The position numbers and the translations under genes were made by a program. Shown piece by piece: positions 16,548 to 25,814 of a stretch of 64,000 nt of DNA. The stretch is from the NCBI RefSeq assembly GCF_003696265.1, contig NZ_RFFH01000016.1:1-64000 (forward strand), given 5' to 3'. How positions within the stretch are numbered: the first letter of the stretch is position 1; each line of letters begins with the position of its first letter. This DNA comes from Nocardia stercoris (GTDB taxonomy: Bacteria; Actinomycetota; Actinomycetes; Mycobacteriales; Mycobacteriaceae). Under the pieces are notes generated by a model. It was not told where the DNA came from, ran no database searches, and saw only the letters and a list, made by a program, of their open reading frames with translations.

Positions 16548-18647
16548 GTGTTGAACGATGCTGCGGGGCGGCCGATGCGGACCTTGGTACTCGGGGGGAT
16601 CCGGTCCGGGAAGTCGGCGTTCGCCGAGAAGCTGGCCGCGAAGGGTGGCGCGGTGCGCTACGTCGCGACCGCGGTCCTCGACCCCGCCGACGCCGACTTC
16701 ACCGAACGTGTTGCGGCGCACCGGGTCCGCCGACCCGGCGTCTGGAACGTGGTGGAGGGCGACCCGGTGGCGGTGCTGGCCGAGCGCGCGCCCGTCACCC
16801 TGATCGACGATCTGGGCACCTGGCTGACCGCCCGGATCGACGCGCGCGGCGCCTGGGAGCTGCCCCGCGGCACGGTCAAGCCCGACGCCGACGACCTGGT
16901 CGCGGCCGTGGCCGGATATCGCGACCGGCTGGTGATCGTGACCCCCGAGGTCGGGCTGGGCGTCCTGCCCGCGACCCGCTCCGGGCGGCTGTTCGCCGAC
17001 GAGATCGGCGAACTCAATCAGCGGCTCGCCGAGATCTGCGACGAGGTCGTCCTGGTCGTGGCCGGCCTGCCGACCCGCATCAAGCCGGAGGCCTTCGCGG
17101 CGGGATCGGTCGGCACCAGTGCCGCGACGGCCGCGGCCGGGAGTGCGGCGGGTCTGGCGGCCGGAGTGAGTTCCGGTGCCGCGGATGTTTCGGCGCTCGC
17201 CGCGTCCGATTCGGCTGCTGCGGCAGCGGGGTCGGCCGCTGCGCAGGCGGTCAGCGCCGCGGGCCTGGCGGCTGGCGTCAGTTCCGGCGCCGCGGATGTT
17301 TCGGCGCTCGCCGCATCCGATTCGGCTGCTGCGCAGGCGGTCAGCGCTGCGGGCCTGGCGGCCGCCGCAAGTTCCGGGGCCGCGGATGTTTCGGCGCTCG
17401 CCGCGTCCGATTCGGCTGCGGGGCAAGCGGTGTCGCCCACTGCTGCCGAGGCGGTGTCCCAGCCGGGGGCGGCTGCAGCGCTGGCCGCGGGCGTAGGTTC
17501 CGGTGCCGCAGATCTTTCAGCGGCTGCCGAGTCGGATTCCGGTGCTGCGCGGGCAGGATCGTCTGCCAGTCCCTTCTGGACCACCTCTGCCGCACCGGTT
17601 TTCGGTGCCGTGCCCGCCCCGAACGCTCAGGTGCTGGCGCAGGCCAAGGAGCGGCAGCTGCAGCTGACCAAGCCGCCGGGGGCGCTGGGCCGGCTCGAGG
17701 ACCTCGGCAACTGGGTGGCCGCATGCCAGGGGGTGTGCCCGCCCAAGCAGTTCGAGCGCGCCCGGGTCGTCGTGTTCGCCGGTGACCACGGGATCGCGCG
17801 GTACGGCGTCTCGGCGTTTCCGAGCGAGGTGACTGTCCAGATGGTCGCCAACTTCCTGCACGGCGGGGCCGCGATCAACGTGCTGGCCGGGCTGGCCGGC
17901 GCCACCGTGCGCGTCGCCGACATCGCCGTCGACGGCGACACCGACCCCTCCGTATCCCACTACAAGATTCGCCGTTCCAGCGGCGCCATCGACCGCGAGG
18001 ACGCGCTGTCGCAGGCCGAGGTCGAGGCCGCGCTGGCCGCCGGCCGGGCCATCGCCGACGAGGAGGTCGACAGCGGCGCCGACCTGCTCGTCGCCGGTGA
18101 CATGGGAATCGGGAACACCACTCCCGCAACGGTTCTCGTCGCGGGCCTGACCGACACCGAACCGGTGCGCGCGGTCGGGCGCGGTACCGGCGTCGACGAC
18201 GCCGGCTGGATGCGCAAGACCGCCGCGATCCGCGACGCCATGTGGCGCGCCCGGCCGCACCGCAAGGACCCGGTCGCCCTGCTCCGCGTCGCCGGCGGCG
18301 CCGACTTCGCCGCCATGGCCGGCTATCTCGCGCAAGCCGCCGCCCGCCGCACCCCGGTGATCCTCGACGGCCTCATCGTCACCGCCGCCGCCTTGGTCGC
18401 CGAGATGCTGTCCCCGGGCGCCAAGGCCTGGTGGGTCGCCGGCCACCGCTCCGCCGAACCCGCCCACGAGCTGGCCCTCACCAAGCTGGGCCTGACCCCG
18501 CTGATCGAGCTGAACATGCGCCTCGGCGAAGGCTCGGGCGCCGTCACCGCCCTACCCGTCCTCCGCGGCGCCGTCGCCGCGCTCGCCGACATGGCCACCT
18601 TCGCCGACGCGGGCGTCAGCACCGCCGAGGAGGCCGACGCTCGCTGA
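16548..18647 (+). CDS. cobUT: CobU-CobT fusion (cobinamide kinase/guanylyltransferase + DMB phosphoribosyltransferase)
   Basis: A 699-residue fusion of two cobalamin nucleotide-loop enzymes. Residues ~10-180 are CobU: P-loop LGGIRSGKSAFAEKLA, AHRVRRPGVW with the guanylylated His region, DDLGTWL and TPEVGLGV. Residues ~185-355 are an Ala/Ser linker built of repeats. Residues ~355-699 are CobT: QLTKPPGALGRLEDLGNW, VFAGDHGIARYGVSAFP, GDMGIGNTT and the C-terminal catalytic-Glu region MRLGEGSGA. CobU makes adenosyl-GDP-cobinamide and CobT makes alpha-ribazole phosphate, the two substrates that CobS (next gene) joins. In M. tuberculosis these are separate genes. GTG 16548 follows a -10 by 6 nt; ATG 16575 is an alternative. 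Confidence 0.93.
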   Translation: MLNDAAGRPMRTLVLGGIRSGKSAFAEKLAAKGGAVRYVATAVLDPADADFTERVAAHRVRRPGVWNVVEGDPVAVLAERAPVTLIDDLGTWLTARIDARGAWELPRGTVKPDADDLVAAVAGYRDRLVIVTPEVGLGVLPATRSGRLFADEIGELNQRLAEICDEVVLVVAGLPTRIKPEAFAAGSVGTSAATAAAGSAAGLAAGVSSGAADVSALAASDSAAAAAGSAAAQAVSAAGLAAGVSSGAADVSALAASDSAAAQAVSAAGLAAAASSGAADVSALAASDSAAGQAVSPTAAEAVSQPGAAAALAAGVGSGAADLSAAAESDSGAARAGSSASPFWTTSAAPVFGAVPAPNAQVLAQAKERQLQLTKPPGALGRLEDLGNWVAACQGVCPPKQFERARVVVFAGDHGIARYGVSAFPSEVTVQMVANFLHGGAAINVLAGLAGATVRVADIAVDGDTDPSVSHYKIRRSSGAIDREDALSQAEVEAALAAGRAIADEEVDSGADLLVAGDMGIGNTTPATVLVAGLTDTEPVRAVGRGTGVDDAGWMRKTAAIRDAMWRARPHRKDPVALLRVAGGADFAAMAGYLAQAAARRTPVILDGLIVTAAALVAEMLSPGAKAWWVAGHRSAEPAHELALTKLGLTPLIELNMRLGEGSGAVTALPVLRGAVAALADMATFADAGVSTAEEADAR
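17148..17549 (+). repeat. In-frame minisatellite encoding the CobU-CobT linker
   Basis: Four degenerate in-frame units, each coding roughly AGLAAGVSSGAADVSALAASDSAA. The first three share long identical stretches (for example GCCGCGGATGTTTCGGCGCT); the fourth is diverged (SGAADLSAAAESDS). Copy number is likely to vary between strains. Confidence 0.85.
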
Positions 18648-18883
18648 TCGCGACTGTCGCCGACGTGGGTGTCGGCTCTGCGCAGGAGTGGTCATCGACC
18701 ACCGAAATCTGTGGGTAAGGGACCACCGTTCCGCGGGTTGTCGGGCCGTGGCCGCTCTCGAGTGGTCGGCGGCCGCCTATGGTGAACTGGCTGTGCGGAG
18801 CTCGGGCCTCAGCTCAGGTGTCGGCCGCGCTCGGGTGCGGGCGTGGCGCATGGTGTCGGCGTGGATCGGGCGGAAAGGTTGGG

Positions 18884-19621
18884 ATGGACGCGATTCGCCT
18901 GGTGCTCTCGTGGCTGACCGTGTTGCCGGTGCGCGGGCCCGACCGTGTGGACCGCGGGTCGGCCGGGCGGGCGATCGCGCTTGCGCCGGTGGCCGGGATC
19001 CTGCTCGGGGCGATCGCGACGGGCCTGCTGTGGTCGGCGGTCGGCGCGGGGACGACCCCTGCCGTTGCGGGTCTGGTGACGGTGGGCGCGTCGGCGCTGC
19101 TCACTCGGGGGATGCACCTGGACGGGCTCGCCGACACCCTGGACGGGCTGGGCAGCTACGGGCCGCCAGAACGGGCGCGCGAGATCATGAAGAGCGGTGG
19201 GGCGGGCCCGTTCGGGGTGGCGGCGCTGATCTTCGCGGTCACGATCCAGGCGTTCGCGTTCGCGGCGCTGGCCGGCGAACATCGTTGGCTCGCAGTCGGT
19301 CTCGCGGTGGTGGTGGGGCGGGTCGCAGTCGTGTGGTCGTGCCGCCGGGGAATCGAGCCCGCGCCGGGGGCGGGATTCGGTGCGCTCGTGGCCGGAACTC
19401 AGTCGCCGGTCGCCGGCGTGGTCTGGACCGTACTCGCGCTGGCCGCGGCATTGCTCGTGACCTGGTGGGCGCCGGTGGCGGTTCTGGTCGCCCTGGCTGT
19501 CGCCGAGGTGCTCACCCGGCATTGTGTCCGGCGGTTCGGCGGGCTCAACGGGGACGTGCTGGGTGCGGTGCTGGAGGTGACGGTCACGGTCAGCGCGGTC
19601 GTCTGGACCCTGGACGGCTGA
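18884..19621 (+). CDS. cobS: Adenosylcobinamide-GDP ribazoletransferase (cobalamin synthase)
   Basis: A 245-residue integral membrane enzyme that joins adenosyl-GDP-cobinamide to alpha-ribazole(-5'-phosphate), the final assembly step of B12. The catalytic metal-binding motif HLDGLADTLDGL is present, followed by EIMKSGGAGPFG and several hydrophobic segments. ATG 18884 was chosen because GGAAAGG lies 5 nt upstream. It is 236 bp after the CobU-CobT fusion on the same strand; no separate gene is visible in that gap. Confidence 0.92.
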   Translation: MDAIRLVLSWLTVLPVRGPDRVDRGSAGRAIALAPVAGILLGAIATGLLWSAVGAGTTPAVAGLVTVGASALLTRGMHLDGLADTLDGLGSYGPPERAREIMKSGGAGPFGVAALIFAVTIQAFAFAALAGEHRWLAVGLAVVVGRVAVVWSCRRGIEPAPGAGFGALVAGTQSPVAGVVWTVLALAAALLVTWWAPVAVLVALAVAEVLTRHCVRRFGGLNGDVLGAVLEVTVTVSAVVWTLDG

Positions 19622-19662
19622 GGTGGGACCGTCTCGGGCTACCTGAACCGACACGGCTGCAA

Positions 19663-19668
19663 TATGTT
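19663..19668 (+). promoter_or_regulatory. -10 element (TATGTT) of the TfoX-like gene
   Basis: TATGTT then CGGAGC (6 nt) then ATG 19675; leaderless geometry. Confidence 0.45.
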
Positions 19669-19674
19669 CGGAGC

Positions 19675-19989
19675 ATGACTTCCGACGAGTGGTTCGACGA
19701 GATCGCGGCCCGGCTCGCCCCGCAGGGTGTGGTGGCCGGAAAGGTGTTCGGCAAGCGTGCGTTGAAGGCGGACAGCAAGGCATTCGCCTGTCTGAAGGGT
19801 GACCTGCTGGCCTTCCGTCTGGGCGCGGGCAGCCCCGAACACACAGCGGCGCTGGCTGTTCCGGGCGCTGAACTGTTCCTCCCGGCCGACAACGACCGGC
19901 CGTTCAAGGACTGGGTGGCGGTCCCGGTCGCGGCGGCGGACAGCTGGCCACGGTGGGCCGACGCGGCGCTCGCCGCCCTGCACGGGTGA
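19675..19989 (+). CDS. Small TfoX-N-like protein, 104 aa
   Basis: A compact 104-residue protein starting MTSDEWFDEIAARLAPQG. The segment GKVFGKRALKADSKAFACLKGDLLAFRL resembles the N-terminal TfoX/YjhX-type fold (a glycine turn followed by two strands), and the tail WVAVPVAAADSW..WADAALAAL is helical. The family assignment is tentative and no enzymatic residues are evident. The start follows a -10 element by 6 nt. Confidence 0.65.
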   Translation: MTSDEWFDEIAARLAPQGVVAGKVFGKRALKADSKAFACLKGDLLAFRLGAGSPEHTAALAVPGAELFLPADNDRPFKDWVAVPVAAADSWPRWADAALAALHG

Positions 19990-20053
19990 TCCGCCGGACT
20001 CCGGAGCCTTCGCGCGGTCTCGCGATCGCGGCGGCCGTCGGCCGCACGGACTC

Positions 20054-20080
20054 CACCCGGTCGCCCGATCCGGCCGGGTG
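20054..20080. terminator. Stem-loop between convergent genes
   Basis: CACCCGG (20054-20060) pairs with CCGGGTG (20074-20080) around a 13-nt loop. It sits between the convergent stops of the TfoX-like and phosphoesterase genes and could serve both. Confidence 0.4.
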
Positions 20081-20085
20081 CAGCG

Positions 20086-21702
20086 TTATCCGTCCGCGCG
20101 GCGCCGGGTCAACGTGAACGTGTCCACGGCCTTCAGCTCACCGGAGGCGTCCGTAGGTACGGCGTAGTAGGTGGCCTTCATGGTGGTGTTGCCGCCGCGG
20201 ACGCCGGGGTCGACGTCGAAGCAGCAGAAGCCGTAGGAATGGTCGGCGTCCTTGAAGGCGGACCAGGGGGCGTCCTCCAGGACGTAGTTCGGGGTCTTCT
20301 TGCCGGTGGCGGGGTCGACGGCGCCGACGGAAGTGATCACCCGGCAGTGGTCGCCGGGGAAGAGGAGCATGTTGGAGGGGGCCGAGGTGCCGCCACCGCC
20401 GATCACCAGATGCACTGTGCCCTTGGTGGTGTCGATGGTGGTGCGGTCGGTGTTGGCGGGCTTCGGGGTGAGCGTGTCGGTGCCGAGGACGCCGCGGACC
20501 GGATGCGAGCGCTCGTAATGGTGTTCGTGCCCGCACAGCACCAAGTCGACGCCGTACTTGTCGAACAACGGCAGCCAGTCCTGCCGGATCCCCAGGTCGG
20601 CGCCGTTGGCCTTGTCGGCGCTGGAGATCGCGACCTGATGCATGAACACCACGATCCAGTCGATCTCGCGGTCGGCGCGGGCCCGCGCCAATTCGGCTTC
20701 CAGCCAGCGCTTCTGGGCGCCGCCGGAGTAGCCGTGCACGTAGCTGTTGCCGCCGTCCTGCAGGCAGATGTCGTCGTTGGCGACCGCGATCACCCGTACG
20801 CCGCCCGCCGTGAACGAGTACCACAGGCCGCGGGCCAGGTCCTCGGCCCCGGAATCCGGTACCGCGAAATAGGTTTGGAAGGCGGCGTATCCGATCGGCC
20901 CGTTGCCGCGCTCGTTCTCGTGGTTGCCGGGTGCGGGCATCCACGGCCGGTAGCGGGCGGAGCGAGAGTTGTTGGCCCACCAGTCGTTCCAGCTGCGGAT
21001 GCGGTCGGTGGCGAGGTTGGCGTAGCAGAGGTCGCCGTTGACCAGGTTGAACAGCGGGGCCATCCGCTCGACCCCGGTGGTGACGTCGCCGGCGAAGGGG
21101 GAGCCGAGGTTGTCGTTGACGTATTTGCCGTTGTCCAGCTTGCCCACGGTCGGCGTCCCCTGGTCGCCGAAGCTGGTGAACCGGAACTTCGCCCGCCCGG
21201 CGGGCGCGGTGCGGATGGTGCCCAGTTCCGGTGGCGCCCCGTCGTGCCCGGCCGCGTACACGTAGTCGCTGTCGGGCGCCAGGCCGCGCAAGCGCGCGTG
21301 ATGCACCTGGACCTCGTTCTTGCTCGCGGCATCGGTGTAGGTGCGGGTCTCGGCGGTCACCGTGCTGCCGAACCCTGAGGTCGAAAGGCCGTAGCGCACA
21401 GCCGGATTGCGCACCGACCCGGTGGTGTGCCAGCTGACCACGACCTCGCGGGCCGCGTCGGCTCCGAACTGCAGGTGCAGCCCGGCCACCCGCGGCGCCG
21501 CGGACCGGTCCGGCCCGGTGACCAGCTCCGCGGACCGCGGCCAGGCCGCCGCACCGTCGCCGGTACCCCGCACCGCCGCCGTCGCACCCGCGCCCACGGC
21601 GAGCCCGGCCACCGCCGCACCCGCCGCGCCGCCGAACAGCGCCCGCCGGCTCACCCCCGGCGGGGGCGCGCTCGTGCTGTCCGATTCCGGGTTCTCGGTC
21701 AT
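20086..21702 (-). CDS. Secreted purple-acid-phosphatase-like metallophosphoesterase
   Basis: A 538-residue Tat-exported phosphoesterase. The signal has SRRALFGGAAGAAVAGLAVG. A fibronectin-like PAP N-terminal domain (LHLQFGADAAREVVVSWHTT) precedes a calcineurin-type domain with SFGDQGTP, NGDLCYAN, PGNHENERG, VFMHQVAIS and CGHEHHYERSHP, which supply the dinuclear metal ligands. The architecture matches mycobacterial PAP-type phosphatases. The ATG at 21702 lies 6 nt after TAGCGT (minus strand, 21714-21709) with no Shine-Dalgarno. Likely role is extracytoplasmic phosphate-ester hydrolysis. Confidence 0.9.
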   Translation of the reverse strand: MTENPESDSTSAPPPGVSRRALFGGAAGAAVAGLAVGAGATAAVRGTGDGAAAWPRSAELVTGPDRSAAPRVAGLHLQFGADAAREVVVSWHTTGSVRNPAVRYGLSTSGFGSTVTAETRTYTDAASKNEVQVHHARLRGLAPDSDYVYAAGHDGAPPELGTIRTAPAGRAKFRFTSFGDQGTPTVGKLDNGKYVNDNLGSPFAGDVTTGVERMAPLFNLVNGDLCYANLATDRIRSWNDWWANNSRSARYRPWMPAPGNHENERGNGPIGYAAFQTYFAVPDSGAEDLARGLWYSFTAGGVRVIAVANDDICLQDGGNSYVHGYSGGAQKRWLEAELARARADREIDWIVVFMHQVAISSADKANGADLGIRQDWLPLFDKYGVDLVLCGHEHHYERSHPVRGVLGTDTLTPKPANTDRTTIDTTKGTVHLVIGGGGTSAPSNMLLFPGDHCRVITSVGAVDPATGKKTPNYVLEDAPWSAFKDADHSYGFCCFDVDPGVRGGNTTMKATYYAVPTDASGELKAVDTFTLTRRRADG

Positions 21703-21921
21703 TGCTGCACGCTATGCCGAGCGCATGCCGCCCTCGCGACAACACGGCGAACACCGGGTGAATTGGGTTCAGGAGCGCCGGTCGTAGCACTGGACCGGCC
21801 GCCGAGCTGACGGAAACCCGCGGAAGGTGCTCCGACCTCCGCCGCCTGGACGGCGGCCGCTCGTCGAATCCGTTGTCCGGCAACAGGACACCTATAGGTC
21901 GGCACCCGGCCCGATACGAAT

Positions 21922-21948
21922 CTGCCGACGGCTCACAGCCGTCGGCAG
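21922..21948 (-). terminator. Hairpin terminator of asnB
   Basis: A perfect 12-bp stem, CTGCCGACGGCT (21922-21933) and AGCCGTCGGCAG (21937-21948), with a 3-nt loop. It lies 20 bp past the asnB stop on the minus strand. Confidence 0.8.
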
Positions 21949-21968
21949 GAATCGTGGTGCTGCGGGCG

Positions 21969-23912
21969 CTACAGCCGCACCGGATACGTGGGCTGCGCGA
22001 TTTCCGGCTTGATCCGGTCCTCGACGAAGATCCCGTGCCAGATCATGAAGATCAGCACGGTCCAGATCCGCCGGCTGTGGTCGCCCTCGCCGCGGCGGTG
22101 CGCGTCGAGCATCGCCTTGACGGCCTGCTTGTTCAGCAGGTGGTCGGTCTGCGATTCCGCGATCTGGGTGGCGGCCCAGTCGTAGAGTTCCGGCCCGCGC
22201 AGCCAATGCCGCAGCGGCACCGGGAATCCCAGCTTCGGGCGGTGCAGCACGTGCGGCGGGACGATGGTCTCGAGCGCGCGGCGCAGCGCGTACTTCGTGG
22301 TCTCCGGAGTGATCTTCTGATCGAACGGGATCCGTTCGGCGATCTCGAAGACCTCGAGGTCCAGGAATGGCACGCGCAGTTCCAGCGAGTTGGCCATGGT
22401 CATCTTGTCGGCCTTGACCAGGATGTCGCCACGCAGCCAGGTGAACAGGTCCAGGTGCTGCATGCGGGCCACCGGATCCCAGCCGCGTGAGCGGGCGTAG
22501 ATCGGCGCGGTGACGTCGGCGGCACCCCATTCGGGGCGGAAATCGCGCAGTACGGCCCGCAATTGGGCGTCGTTGAAGCTGCGGGCGTTGCCGTAGTAGC
22601 GCTCCTCCAGCGTGAGCGAACCGCGGTGCAGCAGGCTCTTGCCGCGCTTGCCCTCGGGGATGCGGTCGGAGATCTTGCCCGCCAGCCGGCGCACCGGCTT
22701 CGGCAGATACTCGAACGGCTTGAGCGACAACGGTTCCCGATAGATCGTGTACCCGCCGAACAGCTCGTCGGCGCCCTCGCCCGACAGCACCACCTTGACG
22801 TGCTTGCGCGCCTCCTGGGCCACGAAATACAGCGGCACCAGCGCCGGGTCGGCGACCGGATCGTCGAGATACCAGACGATTTCGGGGATCGCGGCCGCGT
22901 AGTCCTCGGGCGACACCATTCGGATGTAGTGCTTGGCGCCGATCGCCGCCGCGGTCTCGGCGGCCACGTCGGCCTCCGAGTAGCCCTCGCGCTCGAACGC
23001 CGAGGTGAACGTGAGCAGGTTCGGGTTGTGCCGGATCGCCAGTGCCGCAACGGCAGTGGAGTCGATCCCGCCGGACAGGAACGAGCCGACGGTGACATCG
23101 GCGCGCATGTGCTTGGCGACCGAATCCTCCAGCACCGCCGCGATCTCGCGGTAGCGGGCCTCCTCGGAACCGGCGGCGAACGGCCGGATCCGGAACTTCG
23201 GCTCGAAGTAGCGGGTCACCTTCGGGCGCTCACCGGCGCGCAGTGTCGCGTAGCAACCGGACTCGAGCCGAGTGATGTTCTTGTGCAACGTCTCCGGCTC
23301 GGGCACGTACTGCAGCACCGTGTAGTGCTCGACCGCGCGCACGTCTAGCTCGTCCGAGAGTCCCAGCGCCGGAAGCAGTTCCAGGATGTTCTTCTTCTCG
23401 TTGGCGAACGCCGTGCCGTTCGGGCCGGTGGCCAGGAACAGCGGCTTGATGCCGAACCGGTCGCGCGCCAGCACCAGATCCTTGGTCTCGGTGTCCCAGA
23501 TGGCGATGGCGAACATCCCGCGGAAGGTGCCGATCGCGTCCAGTCCCGAGTAGTGGTACGAGGCCAGGATCGCCTCGCCCTCACCCTCGGTGTGGAACAT
23601 GGGTTCGTCGCCGAACTCGGCGCCGTGCGCGGCCAGCAGCTGCTCGCGCAACTCCAGATAGTTGTAGACCTCGCCGTTGAACAGCAGCACGTAGCGCCGC
23701 GGATTGTCGGCCGGCCCCCAGAACAGCGGCTGGTGCGAGTGGTCGATGTCGACGATCGACAACCGGTTGAAACCGTAGATGATGTGGTCGTCGTGCCAGG
23801 TGCCGCGCTCGTCCGGGCCCCGGTGCCGCGAGCACTGCAGCGCCTCGTAGACCTGGTTCACGACCTCGTCGGTCGCGACGTCAGCAGAAAGAAATCCGAG
23901 CAGTCCACACAC
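21969..23912 (-). CDS. asnB: Asparagine synthetase (glutamine-hydrolysing)
   Basis: A 647-residue class II (AsnB-type) synthetase. After removal of the initiator, Cys2 of the GTG-started CGLLGFLSAD is the glutaminase nucleophile, which fixes the start at 23912. The N-terminal domain has SRHRGPDERG and LLFNGEVYNY; the synthetase domain has the PP-loop SGGIDSTAVA and LSGEGADELFGGY. In actinobacteria homologues at this locus (Rv2201) amidate aspartate or envelope substrates such as meso-DAP; which applies here is not visible. Divergent from ctaC. Confidence 0.93.
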   Translation of the reverse strand: MCGLLGFLSADVATDEVVNQVYEALQCSRHRGPDERGTWHDDHIIYGFNRLSIVDIDHSHQPLFWGPADNPRRYVLLFNGEVYNYLELREQLLAAHGAEFGDEPMFHTEGEGEAILASYHYSGLDAIGTFRGMFAIAIWDTETKDLVLARDRFGIKPLFLATGPNGTAFANEKKNILELLPALGLSDELDVRAVEHYTVLQYVPEPETLHKNITRLESGCYATLRAGERPKVTRYFEPKFRIRPFAAGSEEARYREIAAVLEDSVAKHMRADVTVGSFLSGGIDSTAVAALAIRHNPNLLTFTSAFEREGYSEADVAAETAAAIGAKHYIRMVSPEDYAAAIPEIVWYLDDPVADPALVPLYFVAQEARKHVKVVLSGEGADELFGGYTIYREPLSLKPFEYLPKPVRRLAGKISDRIPEGKRGKSLLHRGSLTLEERYYGNARSFNDAQLRAVLRDFRPEWGAADVTAPIYARSRGWDPVARMQHLDLFTWLRGDILVKADKMTMANSLELRVPFLDLEVFEIAERIPFDQKITPETTKYALRRALETIVPPHVLHRPKLGFPVPLRHWLRGPELYDWAATQIAESQTDHLLNKQAVKAMLDAHRRGEGDHSRRIWTVLIFMIWHGIFVEDRIKPEIAQPTYPVRL

Positions 23913-24231
23913 TGCGCCGAGAACCTCGTTTCGGTGTCGGGGGCGGGCGAAGATCCGGGCGTGCGAGTAGGCGCGCCGACGGCGAAAACCCGATGCCCGA
24001 GTATGCCGTATCCACTGCGAATGTGCCGAACACCGGACACGCGGTGGCCCGAAAGCCACCCGGCCACAACGGCGTGCCCGGTTTGGTCTACGCTGCGTAG
24101 TACTCGGGAACTTCCGGGGTGGATCGCGCGTTGCGCCGCCCCGGTCAGTGGCCTGAAACGTGCTGAAGTTGTGCCGTCCGGCAGTGCCGGACGGTGCCGT
24201 GTCGAGAGACGACCACAGGAAGGCGTTGAGC
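23913..24231. other. Divergent asnB/ctaC intergenic region
   Basis: This 319-bp gap must carry promoters for both genes. It contains a 6-bp hairpin (GGTGGC 24043-24048, GCCACC 24055-24060) and AT-richer hexamers around 24089-24104, but I cannot assign either promoter with confidence. No coding sequence is apparent. Confidence 0.4.
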
Positions 24232-25311
24232 GTGGCGCACAAGGCGAGCGAAGCGAGAGTGGTTGGTGCCACCGGGCGGGGCCGCATCCTTCGGCGGGCC
24301 GGACTGGCGGTGTCCCTGGGGATCACCGCGCTGCTCTGCTCGGGCTGCTCGATCGACAGCCCCTGGCTGCGATTCGGCTGGCCCTCGGGTGTCACCCCGC
24401 AGGCAGCGCGGATGCGGGAACTATGGACCTGGTCCGTCCTCGCCGCCCTGGCGATGGGTGTGCTGGTCTGGGGTCTGACCTTCTGGACCGTGATGTTCCA
24501 CCGCAAGAAGGCCAGCTCCCCGGAGTTCCCGCGGCAGACCGCGTACAACGTGCCGCTGGAGCTGACCTACACCGCGATCCCGTTCGTGATCATCGCGGTC
24601 CTGTTCTACTTCACCGTGGTCGTGCAGAACTACGTGCACGAGAAGGTGTCGAACCCGGACGTGACGGTCGATGTCACCGCCTTCCAGTGGAACTGGAAGT
24701 TCGGCTACCAGCACGTCACGATGGCCGACGGCAGCAGCTACGACGGCGTCGACAACACCCGTCAGGGCCTGAACCAGGAGATCCGGGACGAGTACAAGGA
24801 GCGCAAGGCCAACGGCCATGCGCAGCCCGGTCCCGACCACGGCCTGCCCGGTGAGGACATCTCCTACCTGCACTACGACAAGATCGAGACCATCGGCTCG
24901 TCCAACGAGATCCCGGTCCTGGTGCTGCCGACCAACAAGGTCATCGAGTTCCAGCTCGCCTCTGCCGACGTCATCCACTCCTTCTGGGTGCCGGAGTTCC
25001 TGTTCAAGCGCGACGTGATGCCGAACCCGGCGGAGAACCACTCCGACAACGTCTTCCAGATCACCAAGATCGAGAAGGAAGGCGCGTTCGTCGGCCGTTG
25101 CGCCGAGATGTGCGGCACGTTCCACTCGATGATGAACTTCGAGGTCCGGGCGGTGACGCCGGAGAAGTTCGACAAGTACCTCAAGGACCGTCAGGGCGGC
25201 ATGAGCACGGCTCAGGCCCTGGCCGACATCCACGAGTCGCCGGTGGCCACCTCCACACACCCGTTCAACACCAGCCGTACGTCCGACGCGGCGTCCGACG
25301 ACACCAAGTGA
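24232..25311 (+). CDS. ctaC: Cytochrome c oxidase subunit II
   Basis: A 359-residue subunit of the aa3 oxidase. A signal peptide ends in LLCSGCS, a lipobox predicting lipidation, as in actinobacterial CtaC. Two membrane helices follow (LWTWSVLAALAMGVLVW and IPFVIIAVLFYFTVVV), then a periplasmic cupredoxin domain with CuA ligands in VIHSFWVPEF and GRCAEMCGTFHSMM. An insertion of ~50 polar residues after QWNWKFGYQ is typical of the group. GTG 24232 has AGGAAGG 8 nt upstream. It is followed after 14 bp by ctaF. Confidence 0.96.
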   Translation: MAHKASEARVVGATGRGRILRRAGLAVSLGITALLCSGCSIDSPWLRFGWPSGVTPQAARMRELWTWSVLAALAMGVLVWGLTFWTVMFHRKKASSPEFPRQTAYNVPLELTYTAIPFVIIAVLFYFTVVVQNYVHEKVSNPDVTVDVTAFQWNWKFGYQHVTMADGSSYDGVDNTRQGLNQEIRDEYKERKANGHAQPGPDHGLPGEDISYLHYDKIETIGSSNEIPVLVLPTNKVIEFQLASADVIHSFWVPEFLFKRDVMPNPAENHSDNVFQITKIEKEGAFVGRCAEMCGTFHSMMNFEVRAVTPEKFDKYLKDRQGGMSTAQALADIHESPVATSTHPFNTSRTSDAASDDTK

Positions 25312-25325
25312 GGGACTGAACAGCT

Positions 25326-25742
25326 ATGAAGGTCGAAGCCCGGATTTTCGAACTCCTCACGGTCTTCTTCATCCTCGTGGCGGTCGTGTACGCCTACTTC
25401 ACCGGTCAGTCCCGGACCGGCGTCGAATGGGCGGGCACCACCGCGATCGTCCTGACCGCGGGTCTGACCCTGATCGTGGGCACCTACTTCCGCTTCGTGG
25501 CGCGCCGCCTCGACCTGCGGCCGGAGGACTACGAGGAGGCCGAGATCGTGGACGGCGCCGGCGACCTGGGCTTCTTCTCGCCCGGTAGCCACTGGCCCAT
25601 CCTGCTGGCCGGTTCGGCCTCGGTCACCGCGCTCGGTCTGGCGTTCTTCCAGTACTGGCTGATCGGCCTGGGCGTGCTGTGCGTCCTGTCCGCGGTCGCC
25701 GGACTGGTGTTCGAGTACTACATCGGACCCGAGAAGCACTAG
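25326..25742 (+). CDS. ctaF: Cytochrome c oxidase subunit IV
   Basis: A 138-residue membrane protein (MKVEARIFELLTVFFIL) with four hydrophobic segments and a charged central loop (LRPEDYEEAEIVDGAG). It is the actinobacterial-type subunit IV (Rv2199c family) of the aa3 oxidase. It lies 14 bp after ctaC and is closed by a strong terminator, so ctaC-ctaF form an operon. Confidence 0.93.
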   Translation: MKVEARIFELLTVFFILVAVVYAYFTGQSRTGVEWAGTTAIVLTAGLTLIVGTYFRFVARRLDLRPEDYEEAEIVDGAGDLGFFSPGSHWPILLAGSASVTALGLAFFQYWLIGLGVLCVLSAVAGLVFEYYIGPEKH

Positions 25743-25760
25743 TACCTCGCGGTTCCACCA

Positions 25761-25798
25761 CGAGAAAGGCCCCGACCTTAAGGTCGGGGCCTTTCTCG
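25761..25798. terminator. Perfect palindromic terminator after ctaF
   Basis: A 38-nt perfectly self-complementary sequence (CGAGAAAGGCCCCGACCTT and its complement) centred at TTAAG. It lies between convergent stops and can act on both strands; each arm's outer AAAG/CTTT supplies short A- and T-rich ends. Confidence 0.9.
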
Positions 25799-25814
25799 TT
25801 GCTCGCGGGCAGCG

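Noticed and set aside
16191..17426. Long minus-strand open frame across the repeats and cobU
   Set aside because: It is Arg/Gly-rich with no start signal and lies antisense to the clearly real cobU domain; it is a GC-skew shadow frame stretched by the repeats.
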